From Chersky-840 sp963794615 (GTDB lineage: Bacteria; Actinomycetota; Acidimicrobiia; Acidimicrobiales; UBA8190): DNA of 64,000 bases. Both the position numbers and the translations under genes were made by a program. The stretch lies in assembly GCA_963794615.1 (NCBI GenBank), contig CAWCEP010000005.1:992001-1056000 (forward strand), given 5' to 3'. Within the stretch, counting starts at the first letter, position 1; each line of letters starts with the position of its first letter. This document shows, piece by piece, positions 7,852 to 16,886 of this stretch. The notes under the pieces were generated by a model. That model was not told the origin of the DNA. It saw nothing but the letters and a program-made list of their open reading frames with translations, and ran no database searches.

Positions 7852-10240
7852 CCGGCGTCGCCGGCGTCGACACCGGCGTCGCGATCTCCATATCGGGCAG
7901 GCGTGGTCGTCGGCGCCGACGCACCGACCCGGCGAGGAACACCGCAGCGAAGGTGACCACACAGCCGACGGCGAGGACGATGCCGGCGGTGAAGGCGCTC
8001 GGCCAGTACCGGACCACCACCACGTGGCGACCCGGGGGTATCCGGGCCTGGAGCATCACCCCGGCGAACGACCGCAACGGGAGTGGTCGCCCATCGATGG
8101 TGGCGTGCCAGCCCGGGGCGGCACTGAGCCGCAGACGGAGCACCTGCGGGCCCGTGCCGTCGGTAACGACCCTCCACGACGTCGGGTCCGGATCGGAGAC
8201 GGGGACCACCGTTCCCAACGCGGTGGGTGCGGGCAGCTTCCCCGTCGATGGGATCGGGGTGACGGTGGCCGGACCCGAACCGGGGATTCGGTAGAGGTAC
8301 TCGTCGCCCACGGCCTGATCGAAGACCGAACCGTGCGGGCCGGGGGCGCCTTTGCGCTCAAGCACGTAGGCGATCCCGTAGAGGCGGGCGATGGCGGCAG
8401 TTTCCACCGCCGGGCAGAACACCGAGTATGGCGCGCCGGCGTAAGGCGCCAGGGTGGCGGTCTGGCCCGTGACCCCTCTCCAGGTCTCCCCATACTTGCG
8501 GGGGATGAGCGGGTCGTAGACGGCGAACTCCTGCACCCCCAAGGCCACGTTGACGTCGGGCACGATGCCAAGTTGGCTGGGACTGAAGCACGTGTTGAGC
8601 CCGAATCCCACCAGCGAGGACCCCACCGCACGCGCCAGTGCCGATTCGGCTGGCGTCGGCGCCAGGTAGGTGGAGCTCGACGACCACAACGGCGCGCCAG
8701 CCGAGACGAGAAAGGCGGTCTCCGCGGTCAGAAGGACGGCTGCTGCCCATCTACCGGCGCCGAGCCTTCCACCGACAGTGCCGGTGCCCTGGCGTCGTCG
8801 GTGCACGAGAACCAATCCGCCGGTGAGCCCCAAGCCGAGCAACACGGTGGCGGCGGGCCAGATGAAGCTTTTGGCACGGATCGACGCCTCCATGGGTGGG
8901 AGATGTCCACGGCCGAAGAGCCACAATCCCAAAACCAAAACCGCGAACGCCACGAACGTCCACCCCAGCCACCGGCGTATGGCCCGCTCCCGGTGCCAGC
9001 GCACGAGAACGTCGGTCCCTATGCCGGCCAGAACGGCGACGGCGAACGCCATCGGCATCGTCGCCCGGAACCACTTGTCCCCGCCGACGAGGGGAAGGCC
9101 GTCGAGCACGGACTCGATGACAGGGACATACACGATTCCCGTCATTGCCAGCGCTACGGCGCCGAAGGCGATGACCTCTGGCCGCCGCCGCCGCAGCTTC
9201 ACTGCCGCCATCACGGCCAGGACGGCGAGGACAACCGCCACCACCCCGACGTAGGCGACGGTCCAGGGGGTGGCGGGCCCGAACCACTGACTGCCTGCCA
9301 CCGGAGACCCGTCGAATCCCTGGAAGAGCGTCAGCACGAGGCTCTGGGCGGGCACCGCTCGGCTGAGGCTCTTCCCGGTGCGGAGCGAGCCCGGGAGGAT
9401 CTGCAGACCGGGGAGAAGCAGCGGCGCACTGAGTGCGGCGCCCGCCACCGTAGCCACCACGGTGTCGATCACCGGGCGCCGGATGGGACCCGCGTCCGCG
9501 AACCGCGAAGCCCTCGAGATGAACAGCGCGGCGAGGAATACGAGCAGGGCCGTGCCCAAGAGGACCAACGTGTCGGGTTGCCCGGCGTAGACCGAGCAGG
9601 CGACCACGACGGCGAGCAACACGATGGCGCGGAGACGGTGCCGGGCGCGGACCACCAAGAGGCTGGCGGCGAAGAGCCACCCCAGCCACGACATCACCGA
9701 GGCGATGGGCCATCCGAGCCAACCGAGCGACGGGCCGCTCAACTCGTACACCGTCGCCGCCATAGCGCAGGCGAGGACCCCCAGCCGCAGCACTCGCCCG
9801 AGGACGTACACCCCGGTCCCGGCCAGCACCAGGGTTACCAGGACCTGGACGGTGTATGCGTCCCGGAGGGGGACGAGGTACCCCAACAGGACCGGGATGC
9901 TGAACGTGCCGGCTTGCCAATTGAACGCCAGTGGCAATCCGAGGACGCTGTAGGGATTCCACAGTGGCAGGTGACCGTGGTGGACCTGTGTCCAGGCCAG
10001 ATTGGTCCACGGGATGAACTCCGAGACCTGATCAAAGGCCCGGTGATTGTGGACGACGACGCCGGGCGCCTGAGACAGGCCGTACTGCGACACCCAGTCG
10101 AATGAGCCCAGGAACGCGCCGTGGACGAGGGCGGGGGCCAAGACGGCTCCAGCTGCGGCCAGAACCCAGAGCACGCCCAACACGTCGGGTATCACGAGGC
10201 GCGAAGGCCGGCCCGACGCGAACATGGAGGTCCTGGTCAT
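7835..10240 (-). CDS. YfhO family GT-C-like membrane protein (copy 1)
   Basis: An 801-residue polytopic membrane protein of the YfhO (PF09586-like) group. In Firmicutes this group serves as GT-C glycosyltransferases that modify teichoic acids or lipids with sugars from polyprenyl-phosphate donors. About twelve hydrophobic segments occupy residues 18-580. Marks shared by all six copies here are an N-terminal H-x-G-x-LPLW-x-PY block with PLAFNW (about 88-108) and a C-terminal extracytoplasmic domain. That domain carries SWRVVTD, LRLRLS and PGWHATIDG, and ends in a last helix. The C-terminal tail is Thr/Pro-rich and encoded by a short DNA repeat. Intact reading frame. The substrate is unknown. 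Confidence 0.75.
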   Translation of the reverse strand: MTRTSMFASGRPSRLVIPDVLGVLWVLAAAGAVLAPALVHGAFLGSFDWVSQYGLSQAPGVVVHNHRAFDQVSEFIPWTNLAWTQVHHGHLPLWNPYSVLGLPLAFNWQAGTFSIPVLLGYLVPLRDAYTVQVLVTLVLAGTGVYVLGRVLRLGVLACAMAATVYELSGPSLGWLGWPIASVMSWLGWLFAASLLVVRARHRLRAIVLLAVVVACSVYAGQPDTLVLLGTALLVFLAALFISRASRFADAGPIRRPVIDTVVATVAGAALSAPLLLPGLQILPGSLRTGKSLSRAVPAQSLVLTLFQGFDGSPVAGSQWFGPATPWTVAYVGVVAVVLAVLAVMAAVKLRRRRPEVIAFGAVALAMTGIVYVPVIESVLDGLPLVGGDKWFRATMPMAFAVAVLAGIGTDVLVRWHRERAIRRWLGWTFVAFAVLVLGLWLFGRGHLPPMEASIRAKSFIWPAATVLLGLGLTGGLVLVHRRRQGTGTVGGRLGAGRWAAAVLLTAETAFLVSAGAPLWSSSSTYLAPTPAESALARAVGSSLVGFGLNTCFSPSQLGIVPDVNVALGVQEFAVYDPLIPRKYGETWRGVTGQTATLAPYAGAPYSVFCPAVETAAIARLYGIAYVLERKGAPGPHGSVFDQAVGDEYLYRIPGSGPATVTPIPSTGKLPAPTALGTVVPVSDPDPTSWRVVTDGTGPQVLRLRLSAAPGWHATIDGRPLPLRSFAGVMLQARIPPGRHVVVVRYWPSAFTAGIVLAVGCVVTFAAVFLAGSVRRRRRPRLPDMEIATPVSTPATPVTTPM
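7852..7881. repeat. Three copies of CCGGCGTCG
   Basis: CCGGCGTCG occurs at 7852-7860, 7861-7869 and 7873-7881. On the minus strand it encodes the alternating Thr-Pro-Val/Ala tail of the YfhO-type protein. It begins one base past the stop of the convergent GT2 gene. Tail length could vary by slippage; this is inference. Confidence 0.5.
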
Positions 10241-10350
10241 GTCTCCGAAGTATGGCCGATACCACCCAAAGGCGGGCCACGACCGAACTCGTGGTCGCGC
10301 GCCCCGCCTGTCGTCAAGAGTTCAGACCGGCCCTCACTGCGGTGTTGTTA

Positions 10351-11529
10351 TCACGCCGAGCCCCCACCCGTCGGCAACATGCTCGAGGTCTTGCGCCACT
10401 GCACGGTGGGGTCGATGGCCCGGAGGTCGACCCGGTCGCGGTGACGGTCGACGACGGCCAGCAGGCCCTTGATGGTCGGCTCCTCGAGCAGATGGGGCAC
10501 GAGGCCGAGGTCGAGGAGCTTGGTGTGGGCGGCCCGGTAGTAGTGCTCCTCCTTCTCCACCCTGGGGTCCTCGACGTGGTCGATGCGGGTGGCACCGGGA
10601 TAGGCGTCGGCCACCAGCTCGGCCATCTGGAGCACCGAGAAGGACTCGGTGAACTGGTTGAAGACCCGGTACTCGCCTTCCGCCGCGGGGTTGAGCAAAG
10701 CGAGCTCCACACAGGCCAGGGTGTCTCGGATGTCGAGCATGCCCCGGGTCTGGCCCCCCTTGCCGTACACCGAAAGGGGGTGGCCCACCACGGCCTGGAC
10801 GCAGAAGCGGTTGAGCACGGTCCCGAACACGGCGTCGTAGTCGAAGCGCGTGGCCAGGTCGGGGTGCATGGTGGTCTCGTCGGTCTCCTGGCCGTAGACC
10901 ACGCCCTGGTTGAGGTCCGTGGCCCGCAGGCCCCAGATGCGACAGGCGAAGTGCATGTTGTGGCTGTCGTGGACCTTGGACAGGTGGTAGAAGGACCCGG
11001 GCTGCTTGGGATAGGGCAGCACGTCGGTGCGGCCCTTGTGGGTGATCTCGATGAAGCCCTCTTCGATGTCGATGTTGGGGGTGCCGTACTCCCCCATGGT
11101 CCCGAGCTTCACGAGGTGGATCGACGGGTCACGCTCGGCGATGGCGTAGAGCAGGTTGAGCGTGCCCACCACGTTGTTGACCTGGGTGTAGACGGCATGG
11201 GCCCGGTCGATCATGGAATAGGGCGCGCTGCGCTGCTCGGCGAAGTGGACGATGGCCTCGGGCTCGAAGCGCTCGAGCAGGGTCTCGCAGAAGCGGTGGT
11301 CGGTGAGATCGCCCACGAAGGCCTCGACGCTCAGCCCCGACACCTCGGCCCAGCGCCGCACCCGGTGCTGGAGATGGACGATGGGGACGAGGCTGTCGAC
11401 CCCCATCTCGAAGTCGTACTGGCGCCGGCAGAAGTTGTCGACCACGCCCACGTCGTGGCCCCGCCGAGACAGATGCAGCGCCGTCGGCCACCCCAGGTAC
11501 CCGTCGCCCCCCAGCACGAGGATCCTCAA
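10351..11529 (-). CDS. sqdB: UDP-sulfoquinovose synthase (SqdB/SQD1)
   Basis: A 392-residue short-chain dehydratase-like enzyme that makes UDP-sulfoquinovose from UDP-glucose and sulfite using NAD. It follows plant SQD1 and cyanobacterial SqdB closely by eye. The Rossmann loop is GGDGYLGW (7-14). The block EQRSAPYSMIDRA is followed by KLGTMGEYGTPNIDIEEG and YPKQPGSFYHLSKVHDSHN, with catalytic Thr, Tyr and Lys in place. ATDLNQGVVYG and GKGGQTRGMLDIRDT follow. The TTG start at 11529 sits behind AAGGGGG and gives the usual MRILVLGG opening. Sulfoquinovose normally goes to SQDG lipid. In this glycan locus it could instead be built into a polysaccharide. Confidence 0.92.
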   Translation of the reverse strand: MRILVLGGDGYLGWPTALHLSRRGHDVGVVDNFCRRQYDFEMGVDSLVPIVHLQHRVRRWAEVSGLSVEAFVGDLTDHRFCETLLERFEPEAIVHFAEQRSAPYSMIDRAHAVYTQVNNVVGTLNLLYAIAERDPSIHLVKLGTMGEYGTPNIDIEEGFIEITHKGRTDVLPYPKQPGSFYHLSKVHDSHNMHFACRIWGLRATDLNQGVVYGQETDETTMHPDLATRFDYDAVFGTVLNRFCVQAVVGHPLSVYGKGGQTRGMLDIRDTLACVELALLNPAAEGEYRVFNQFTESFSVLQMAELVADAYPGATRIDHVEDPRVEKEEHYYRAAHTKLLDLGLVPHLLEEPTIKGLLAVVDRHRDRVDLRAIDPTVQWRKTSSMLPTGGGSA

Positions 11530-11731
11530 GCCCCCCACCCCCTTCACCGCGGGGGTGCTCCGGCTCGTCCGGCCCCCAATGGCAGGGTCCCGTCTCGACG
11601 CGCGCCACCGTCGGCCCCATCGAGTTGTCACGAACCCCCGACTTCCCAGTATGGGATGCGTTCGACAGATCGCACATCGTCACAATTGAGGACTGGCGGG
11701 CCGCCCGGCTGGGTCCGGCCCGAGGCGATAC

Positions 11732-12739
11732 TCAGGACGCCGGTACTCCCGGGCCCGAGCCGTGCTCGGGAACCGGGGCACGGTGGCTGAGGACGAACCA
11801 GCCGGCCTCGTCGCGCACAGCGTCGACCACGAGCCCCTCGTCGGCGAACCAGGGCGCGAGCTCCTCCCACACGTAGCGGTGCTCGACGGGAGCGCTGAGA
11901 CGGTCGAAGGTGTCGAGGAAGAGGCTGCGAAACGGCTTGCCCCGGTACCCCGCCATGGGCAGCCGCGCCAGCGGCCCCACCCCGACGCGTTCGCCCCATG
12001 CGCCGGCACGGACCACCCCGACGTACAAGGCAGCCGCCACGGGCATGCTCAGCGCCCGCAGCGTTCGGTACGGCACCCGTACCGTGAGCGTGCGCAGCCA
12101 TCGGGCGAAGAACAGCGCGACGCGGCGCGCCCCGAACCCGGTGGGCCGGCTGTAGAGATAGACGAGCATGCGCCCGTCCGGAGCCAGCATCCGCACCAGC
12201 GTCTTGAACCCTTGGCGGGGGTCGGCGAGGTGATGGAGCACCCCCAGGCACACGACCAGGTCGATGGTCCCGGGGACGACCGGTGCCGTCCGGAGGTCGG
12301 ACTTGACCACCAGGACGTTGGCGTAGGGCTCGAGGTTCCGTGACGCCGCCTCCACCGCACTCGAGCCGTCGAGCGCCACGAGCGAGTCGAGATGAGGGGC
12401 GAGAAAACGGGTGTAGCGCCCCTTTCCGCATCCGGCGTCGACCCCCACCTTGCCTCGCAGCGTTGCCATGTCGAGGTCACGGAAGTACACCTCGGAGAAC
12501 TCGGCGTCCTCGTCCCGGACGTCGTCGAACGTGTTCCACTCGTAGCCGAAGCTCTCGAAGGTCCGGCTCGTCACTCCGTCGGCGGCGACCGCTCCGGACA
12601 GGTCCAGATAGCCTCCGTCGGTCGGAAACCGGTGACCCTGGGCGCACACGACAGGGCCGGAGTGTTCAGGACCTTCGGTCTTGAATCCGGCGCCACAACG
12701 AGGGCAGGCGAGGAACTCGAGCAGGCGACTCTGAAGCAC
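11732..12739 (-). CDS. SAM-dependent methyltransferase with N-terminal zinc-ribbon-like segment
   Basis: A 335-residue class I methyltransferase. The first 45 residues hold ACPRCGAGF and a later single Cys plus GHRFP, resembling the Trm112-like metal knuckle often fused to such enzymes. Motif I is GVDAGCGKGRY and the methyl-acceptor loop region is VCLGVLHHL. The C-terminal half is basic and aromatic. The GTG start at 12739 is set by GGAAGGGA five bases upstream; longer upstream starts would read into intergenic sequence. It probably methylates a sugar or lipid-linked intermediate. The target is inferred only from context. Confidence 0.8.
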   Translation of the reverse strand: MLQSRLLEFLACPRCGAGFKTEGPEHSGPVVCAQGHRFPTDGGYLDLSGAVAADGVTSRTFESFGYEWNTFDDVRDEDAEFSEVYFRDLDMATLRGKVGVDAGCGKGRYTRFLAPHLDSLVALDGSSAVEAASRNLEPYANVLVVKSDLRTAPVVPGTIDLVVCLGVLHHLADPRQGFKTLVRMLAPDGRMLVYLYSRPTGFGARRVALFFARWLRTLTVRVPYRTLRALSMPVAAALYVGVVRAGAWGERVGVGPLARLPMAGYRGKPFRSLFLDTFDRLSAPVEHRYVWEELAPWFADEGLVVDAVRDEAGWFVLSHRAPVPEHGSGPGVPAS

Positions 12740-12955
12740 AGATCCCTTCCGCACCCGGTCCGTCCGGTTTCGGCGCGAGGAACAGTATCCCGACGGCGCC
12801 ATGGCCAACGCCTCGGGTACCGAGGGATCCTCGGCACCCGAGGTTCGTGAGGCTCCCTTGTATTGTCGGCATGACCGTATGGGAGCGATCACAACTGGGG
12901 GCCCGGTTACCGGGGGCCCCGCTCGGCCCGGGGACCCGGCATCCGCGTCCTGACC
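12740..12955. promoter_or_regulatory. Divergent intergenic region (216 bases)
   Basis: Start codons of a minus-strand methyltransferase and a plus-strand GT4 gene face away from each other here, so promoters for both must lie in or near this stretch. I see no convincing -35/-10 pair. The sequence at 12855-12885 is locally AT-richer than its surroundings. Confidence 0.3.
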
Positions 12956-14137
12956 GTGGCCAACCACCTCGGCGCGCGCGGCGGCCTCGAGCGGACCCAA
13001 CTCACGAACTGCGCGGCGTTGGCAGCCCGCGGACACCGGGTCGACCTCGTGTTCGTGACCGCCGGCGACTTCGCCGAGGACTGGCGTCGGATCACCGGCT
13101 CGATGGTGCAGATCCGGGGATCGCTCCCCAACCGCCGCCGGCCGTTCACCTCGACCCGGGCCCTCGTCCCCGCCCTGCGATCGGCGCGGCGACTGCGACC
13201 GGACGTCGTCTACGTCTACCGCTATTGGGACCTCCCCTACGCCGCCGCCCTAGGACTGATGGCGAGAGCGCCCCTCGTGTTCCACCTCTGCCTCCCCCCT
13301 CCGAGGATGGTCCCGAGGTGGCTCCGGATCTGTCTGAGACGGGTGGCGGCGACCCTCGCCGTCTCCCGCGACACCGCGTCACGGTGGGCGGGGACCGGGC
13401 TGCGACCCGATCGGACGACGGTGGTCCTGACCGGGGTGGACCTGTCCCGCTACACCCCCGCCGCGCCCGACGAACGAGCGGTGACGCGCCGCGCCCTGGG
13501 GGTCCCCGAGGACAGCTTCCTGGTCCTCTACGCCGGGCGCATCGGCCGCGAGAAGGGTGTCGACGTCCTGGTCCAGGCGTTCGGGCGGGTGTACGGCGCG
13601 CTCCCCGACGCGTGGCTCGTCGTGGTGGGATCCCCGTCGCTCGGCGCCGATCCCGAGGACTCGGCCCGCTACGAACGGGAGCTGCGCGACGCGGCGCATG
13701 GCCTACCGGTGTCGTGGATCCCGGCTCGCCCCGACGTCGTCCCCCTCGTCCAGGCCGCCGACGTGGCGGTGGCCCCGAGCCTGTGGCCCGAGCCGTTGTC
13801 GCGTTCGGTGATGGAGCCCGTGGCGTGCGGCGTGCCGGTCGTCGCCACCGACGTGGGCGGCAACCCCGAGATCCTCACCGGGTGGCTGGCCCAGTACCTG
13901 GTGGCACCGAACGACGTCGAGGACCTCGCCCGGCGGATCTCGTCGTTGCACGGGTGGCAGCAGGGCGAGCCCGATCTCGGCCATCGCCTTCGGGCCGAGG
14001 CCGAGGCCCGACTGTCACTCGAGCGCGAGGTCGACGCCATCGAGTCGGCCATGAGCGACGCGGTGACGAGGACGGCTCAGTCGTCTTCGCGGCGCCGGCG
14101 CACGGCGTCGCCCACCGACGCCAGGTCATGCGGGTAG
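12956..14137 (+). CDS. GT4 family glycosyltransferase
   Basis: A 393-residue GT-B enzyme. ANHLGARGGLER in the first 15 residues is the usual acceptor-domain loop. LYAGRIGREKGVDVLVQA and the EPLSRSVMEPVACGVP segment form the donor-binding half with the E-x7-E motif. Homologues normally begin about five residues earlier (MRVLTVAN). Here those codons read ATC CGC GTC CTG ACC, so the first standard start is GTG 12956; a rare ATC or CTG start is possible. The frame is open upstream to 12875. The last 61 bases overlap the convergent gene at 14077. Sugar specificity unknown. Confidence 0.82.
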   Translation: MANHLGARGGLERTQLTNCAALAARGHRVDLVFVTAGDFAEDWRRITGSMVQIRGSLPNRRRPFTSTRALVPALRSARRLRPDVVYVYRYWDLPYAAALGLMARAPLVFHLCLPPPRMVPRWLRICLRRVAATLAVSRDTASRWAGTGLRPDRTTVVLTGVDLSRYTPAAPDERAVTRRALGVPEDSFLVLYAGRIGREKGVDVLVQAFGRVYGALPDAWLVVVGSPSLGADPEDSARYERELRDAAHGLPVSWIPARPDVVPLVQAADVAVAPSLWPEPLSRSVMEPVACGVPVVATDVGGNPEILTGWLAQYLVAPNDVEDLARRISSLHGWQQGEPDLGHRLRAEAEARLSLEREVDAIESAMSDAVTRTAQSSSRRRRTASPTDARSCG

Positions 14138-14922
14138 ATCCCGTGATAGGGGTGAAAGACGCGCCGACCTCCCGGGCGCAACGATTCGTACAGCATCACC
14201 GGCAGTCTGACCGGCGTCGCCCATGCGTGGACGAGGGTCGCCGTCCTCCCGACCCCGGCTGTGCCCGGCTCTTCGGGCCACCAGGGCCGAAAGCACGTGT
14301 CGGGGACGAGCGGGATCGAGAAGACCCGGGCGTAGGTCGGGACCTTGTACTCCAAGAAGCCGAGCTCGGGCTCGTCGATGCCGGCATAGCGGGCCAGAAA
14401 TCCACGGGGGGCGACGAGCCCGATGAATTGACAGCACATGGGGTCCTCGACGGCGCCGAAGCGCGACGCGACGTGGCCCAAGAACGCCTCGTACTCCCGG
14501 CGGGCCGCGCCCTGGGTCCATTGCCACCACGGCTCCACCTCGCGCACGGGCCGGACCCCGGAGATCAGCATCTCCCCCACGGCGAGGGGCGGCAGCAACC
14601 TTGCCAACGACGTCACGACGACCATGTCCCACTGCGCCACAAAGATCGAATCCCACTCGAGGCGCTCGCCGCGCCCGGTGAACCACGCGCTCAGCATGAG
14701 GTCACCGTTGCGCCATCTCCATTGGCGATCCCGGTCGACGCGGAAGGCCCAGAAATCGTCGAGATGAGGACGCAGCGCTTGTGCGAAGCGCGATTCGTCC
14801 TGACGCGGTCCGCCGTAGAGGCCGTAGATCGGGACCCCGGGGTTGCGATGGCGCAACAGCCGCACACGGTTCTCACACACCGCGACATCCCGATAGAACC
14901 AGAACAGGATGCCGAGTTGCAC
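14077..14922 (-). CDS. Conserved hypothetical protein, possibly GT-A-like
   Basis: A 281-residue cytosolic-looking protein rich in Trp and aromatic residues that I cannot assign to a named family. It opens QLGILFWFYRDVAVCENR, followed by GVPIYGLYGG. A conserved-looking centre, LEWDSIFVAQWDMVVV, could be a GT-A-like acidic site. No signal peptide or membrane helix is visible. The GTG start at 14922 leaves only 26 bases to the divergent capsule-type transferase at 14949, so the two probably share a promoter region and perhaps a pathway. The 3' end overlaps the convergent GT4 gene by 61 bases. Confidence 0.6.
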   Translation of the reverse strand: MQLGILFWFYRDVAVCENRVRLLRHRNPGVPIYGLYGGPRQDESRFAQALRPHLDDFWAFRVDRDRQWRWRNGDLMLSAWFTGRGERLEWDSIFVAQWDMVVVTSLARLLPPLAVGEMLISGVRPVREVEPWWQWTQGAARREYEAFLGHVASRFGAVEDPMCCQFIGLVAPRGFLARYAGIDEPELGFLEYKVPTYARVFSIPLVPDTCFRPWWPEEPGTAGVGRTATLVHAWATPVRLPVMLYESLRPGGRRVFHPYHGIYPHDLASVGDAVRRRREDD

Positions 14923-14948
14923 CGGCCGAGCATACAGGGCACCTCGTC

Positions 14949-15824
14949 GTGACCAGCCCCTCGAGCGCGCCGCCGGCCCAGGTCGTGTGGGCATATTGGG
15001 AGGACGGGCCCCATCAGTCTCGCGCTCCGTATCTCGACCTCTGTCTCGAGACGATCGAACGGCACGCACCTCCCCTCGAGCTGCGCGTCGTGTCGCGCCA
15101 CGACGTCGTCACGTGGCTTCCGGCCATCGATCTCGAGCGGTGGGAGACGCTTCCAGCGCCGAACTACCGGTCCGACTACGTCCGCTCTCGGCTCTTGCAG
15201 CGCCACGGCGGGGTGTGGATCGACGTGGACACTGTGGCGTTGTCGCCCCTTGGATTCCTGCTCGACGAACTCGACGAGACCGGCATGGTGTGCTTCGGCA
15301 AGGAGGTCCACCGTTTCTTCGGAGGCCTGTGCGCGGCCGCCCCGGGGACGCCCTTCGTCGACGCCTGGGTCGAGCGCCAGGACCGCGCCTTGTCGCGGGT
15401 GGCCGATTGGTCCACGCTCTCCTACGCCGGCCTGGCGCAAGACGTCACATGGAAGCTGGCGCGCGACGTGCCGTGGAAGGCGATCCCCATGCCCAGGGTG
15501 GCGCCCGTGCCGTGGTACCAGTGGCGGCGGTTCTTCTCGCGGGTCGAGTCCCCGCGACGCCTGCTGGCGGACGGCCCGGAGACGGTCGTGCTCTGGAACG
15601 CGATCATGGCGCCGCGCCTGCGGCATCACACCCGGGCCCAGTTGCTGCGCAGTCGAATCCTACTCAGCCGGTTGCTCCGCATCGGGCTCGGGATCTCCTC
15701 CGTGGACGACGAGGCCGACGCCTGGACCCGCCTCCACGCCCTGTCCCGGCTGCGGTTCTCGGAGTCCGGGCAACGGGCCGAGTCGAGCATCCGTCGTCTT
15801 CCCGGCGGGCGCGGCGGGCCGTGA
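14949..15824 (+). CDS. Capsular polysaccharide synthesis protein / GT32-like DxD glycosyltransferase
   Basis: A 291-residue protein of the Caps_synth / DXD-containing sugar-transferase type. It opens with VVWAYWEDG, as in this family. The block PNYRSDYVRSRLLQRHGGV is followed by WIDVDTV, the diagnostic nucleotide-sugar and metal site. The GTG start at 14949 follows an ACCTCGTC leader with no strong ribosome site. It overlaps the next gene by four bases (GTGA), so the two are translationally coupled. It likely adds one sugar to the surface glycan. Confidence 0.78.
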   Translation: MTSPSSAPPAQVVWAYWEDGPHQSRAPYLDLCLETIERHAPPLELRVVSRHDVVTWLPAIDLERWETLPAPNYRSDYVRSRLLQRHGGVWIDVDTVALSPLGFLLDELDETGMVCFGKEVHRFFGGLCAAAPGTPFVDAWVERQDRALSRVADWSTLSYAGLAQDVTWKLARDVPWKAIPMPRVAPVPWYQWRRFFSRVESPRRLLADGPETVVLWNAIMAPRLRHHTRAQLLRSRILLSRLLRIGLGISSVDDEADAWTRLHALSRLRFSESGQRAESSIRRLPGGRGGP

Positions 15825-16876
15825 CCGTCGACGTCCGGGTGGAGGCGGTGGTGTCGGGGCGACTGGCGGCGTCGAGCCGGTTCCGGGTCATCCAACACGT
15901 CGAGGCCTTGCGCACCCTCGGCGTGGAGGTGTCGGCCCGGCCACCGCGCATCTCCAAGTACGCCTCGGTGCCCTCGCGACTGGCTCGGGCCCGCCTGACA
16001 TCGGCACCGGCAACCGTCGCCCTCCGGGCGGCCAAGCTGGGCGCTCGCACACCCGCCCTCGTCCGGTCGTGGGGAGCCGATGTCACGTGGTTGGAACGCG
16101 AGGTGCTGCCCGGTCACCTGACCCTGGAGCCGCTGCTGCACCGGCCGATCGTCTTCGACGTCGACGACGCCATCTGGCTCCTGTCCCCCGGACACGAGCG
16201 CGCCACGCGCGCCATCTCGCGGCGGGCCGCCTGTGTCGTGGCCGGCAACGACTTCCTGGCGGAGTGGTTCGCGTCGGCCGCACCGGCGGTGGAGCGGGTG
16301 TGGACGGCCATCGACACCGAGCGTTTCACCCCCGGCCCGCCCCGGGACGACGGCTTCGTGGTGGGTTGGACGGGTTCGGGGTCGAGCCTTCGCTACCTCC
16401 GGGCCATCTCGGGAGCCGTGGCCCGTTTTCTCGCCGAGGCCCCCGAGGCGCGCCTGGTGGTCATGGCCGACGCCGTCGTCCCTCTCCCCCAGCTCCCCCC
16501 CGACCGGGTCGACTACGTGCCGTGGAGCCCCGCCACCGAGGCCACGGTGATCCACGACTTCGACGTCGGGCTCATGCCCCTGCCCGGGGGGGACTGGGCC
16601 CGGGGGAAATGCGCCTTCAAGATGCTGCAGTACCTGGCGTGCGCGGTGCCCGCCGTCGTGTCACCGGTGGGGATGAGCGCGCAGGTGCTCGGCATGGCCG
16701 ATGTCGGGCTCCCCGCCATCGACGGCGACGACTGGGTCGAAGCCCTCCTGGCCCTGTACCGCGACCGCGATCGGGCACGCGCCCTCGGGCGCGCCGGTCG
16801 GGCCCTGGCCGAGCGCTCCTTCTCCGTGGCCGTGATCGCGCCACAGCTGGCCGCGGTCATGCGGCGCTATCGATGA
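15821..16876 (+). CDS. GT4-like glycosyltransferase
   Basis: A 351-residue GT-B protein. The acceptor half has SSRFRVIQHVEALRTLGVEV near the start, then FDVDDAIWLL, typical of a GT4 subgroup acting on surface polysaccharide. The donor half reads GWTGSGSSLRYL, then DVGLMPLPGGDWARGKCAFK and YLACAVPAVVSPVG. Its GTG start overlaps the previous stop (GTGA, 15821-15824). It is followed after 10 bases by a GT2 gene, so it sits inside a four-gene run from 14949 to 18947. Confidence 0.82.
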   Translation: MTVDVRVEAVVSGRLAASSRFRVIQHVEALRTLGVEVSARPPRISKYASVPSRLARARLTSAPATVALRAAKLGARTPALVRSWGADVTWLEREVLPGHLTLEPLLHRPIVFDVDDAIWLLSPGHERATRAISRRAACVVAGNDFLAEWFASAAPAVERVWTAIDTERFTPGPPRDDGFVVGWTGSGSSLRYLRAISGAVARFLAEAPEARLVVMADAVVPLPQLPPDRVDYVPWSPATEATVIHDFDVGLMPLPGGDWARGKCAFKMLQYLACAVPAVVSPVGMSAQVLGMADVGLPAIDGDDWVEALLALYRDRDRARALGRAGRALAERSFSVAVIAPQLAAVMRRYR

Positions 16877-16886
16877 GAAGGGACCG

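Noticed and set aside
7391..10105. Long plus-strand open frame (904 codons) opposite YfhO copy 1
   Set aside because: It is antisense to a protein with clear family motifs. Its translation is Arg/Gly/His-rich without any fold signature, typical of high-GC shadow frames.
12847..14952. Plus-strand open frame of 701 codons across the GT4 gene
   Set aside because: The GT4 motifs are in another frame (12956-14137); this one is Arg/Pro/Gly-rich without motifs.
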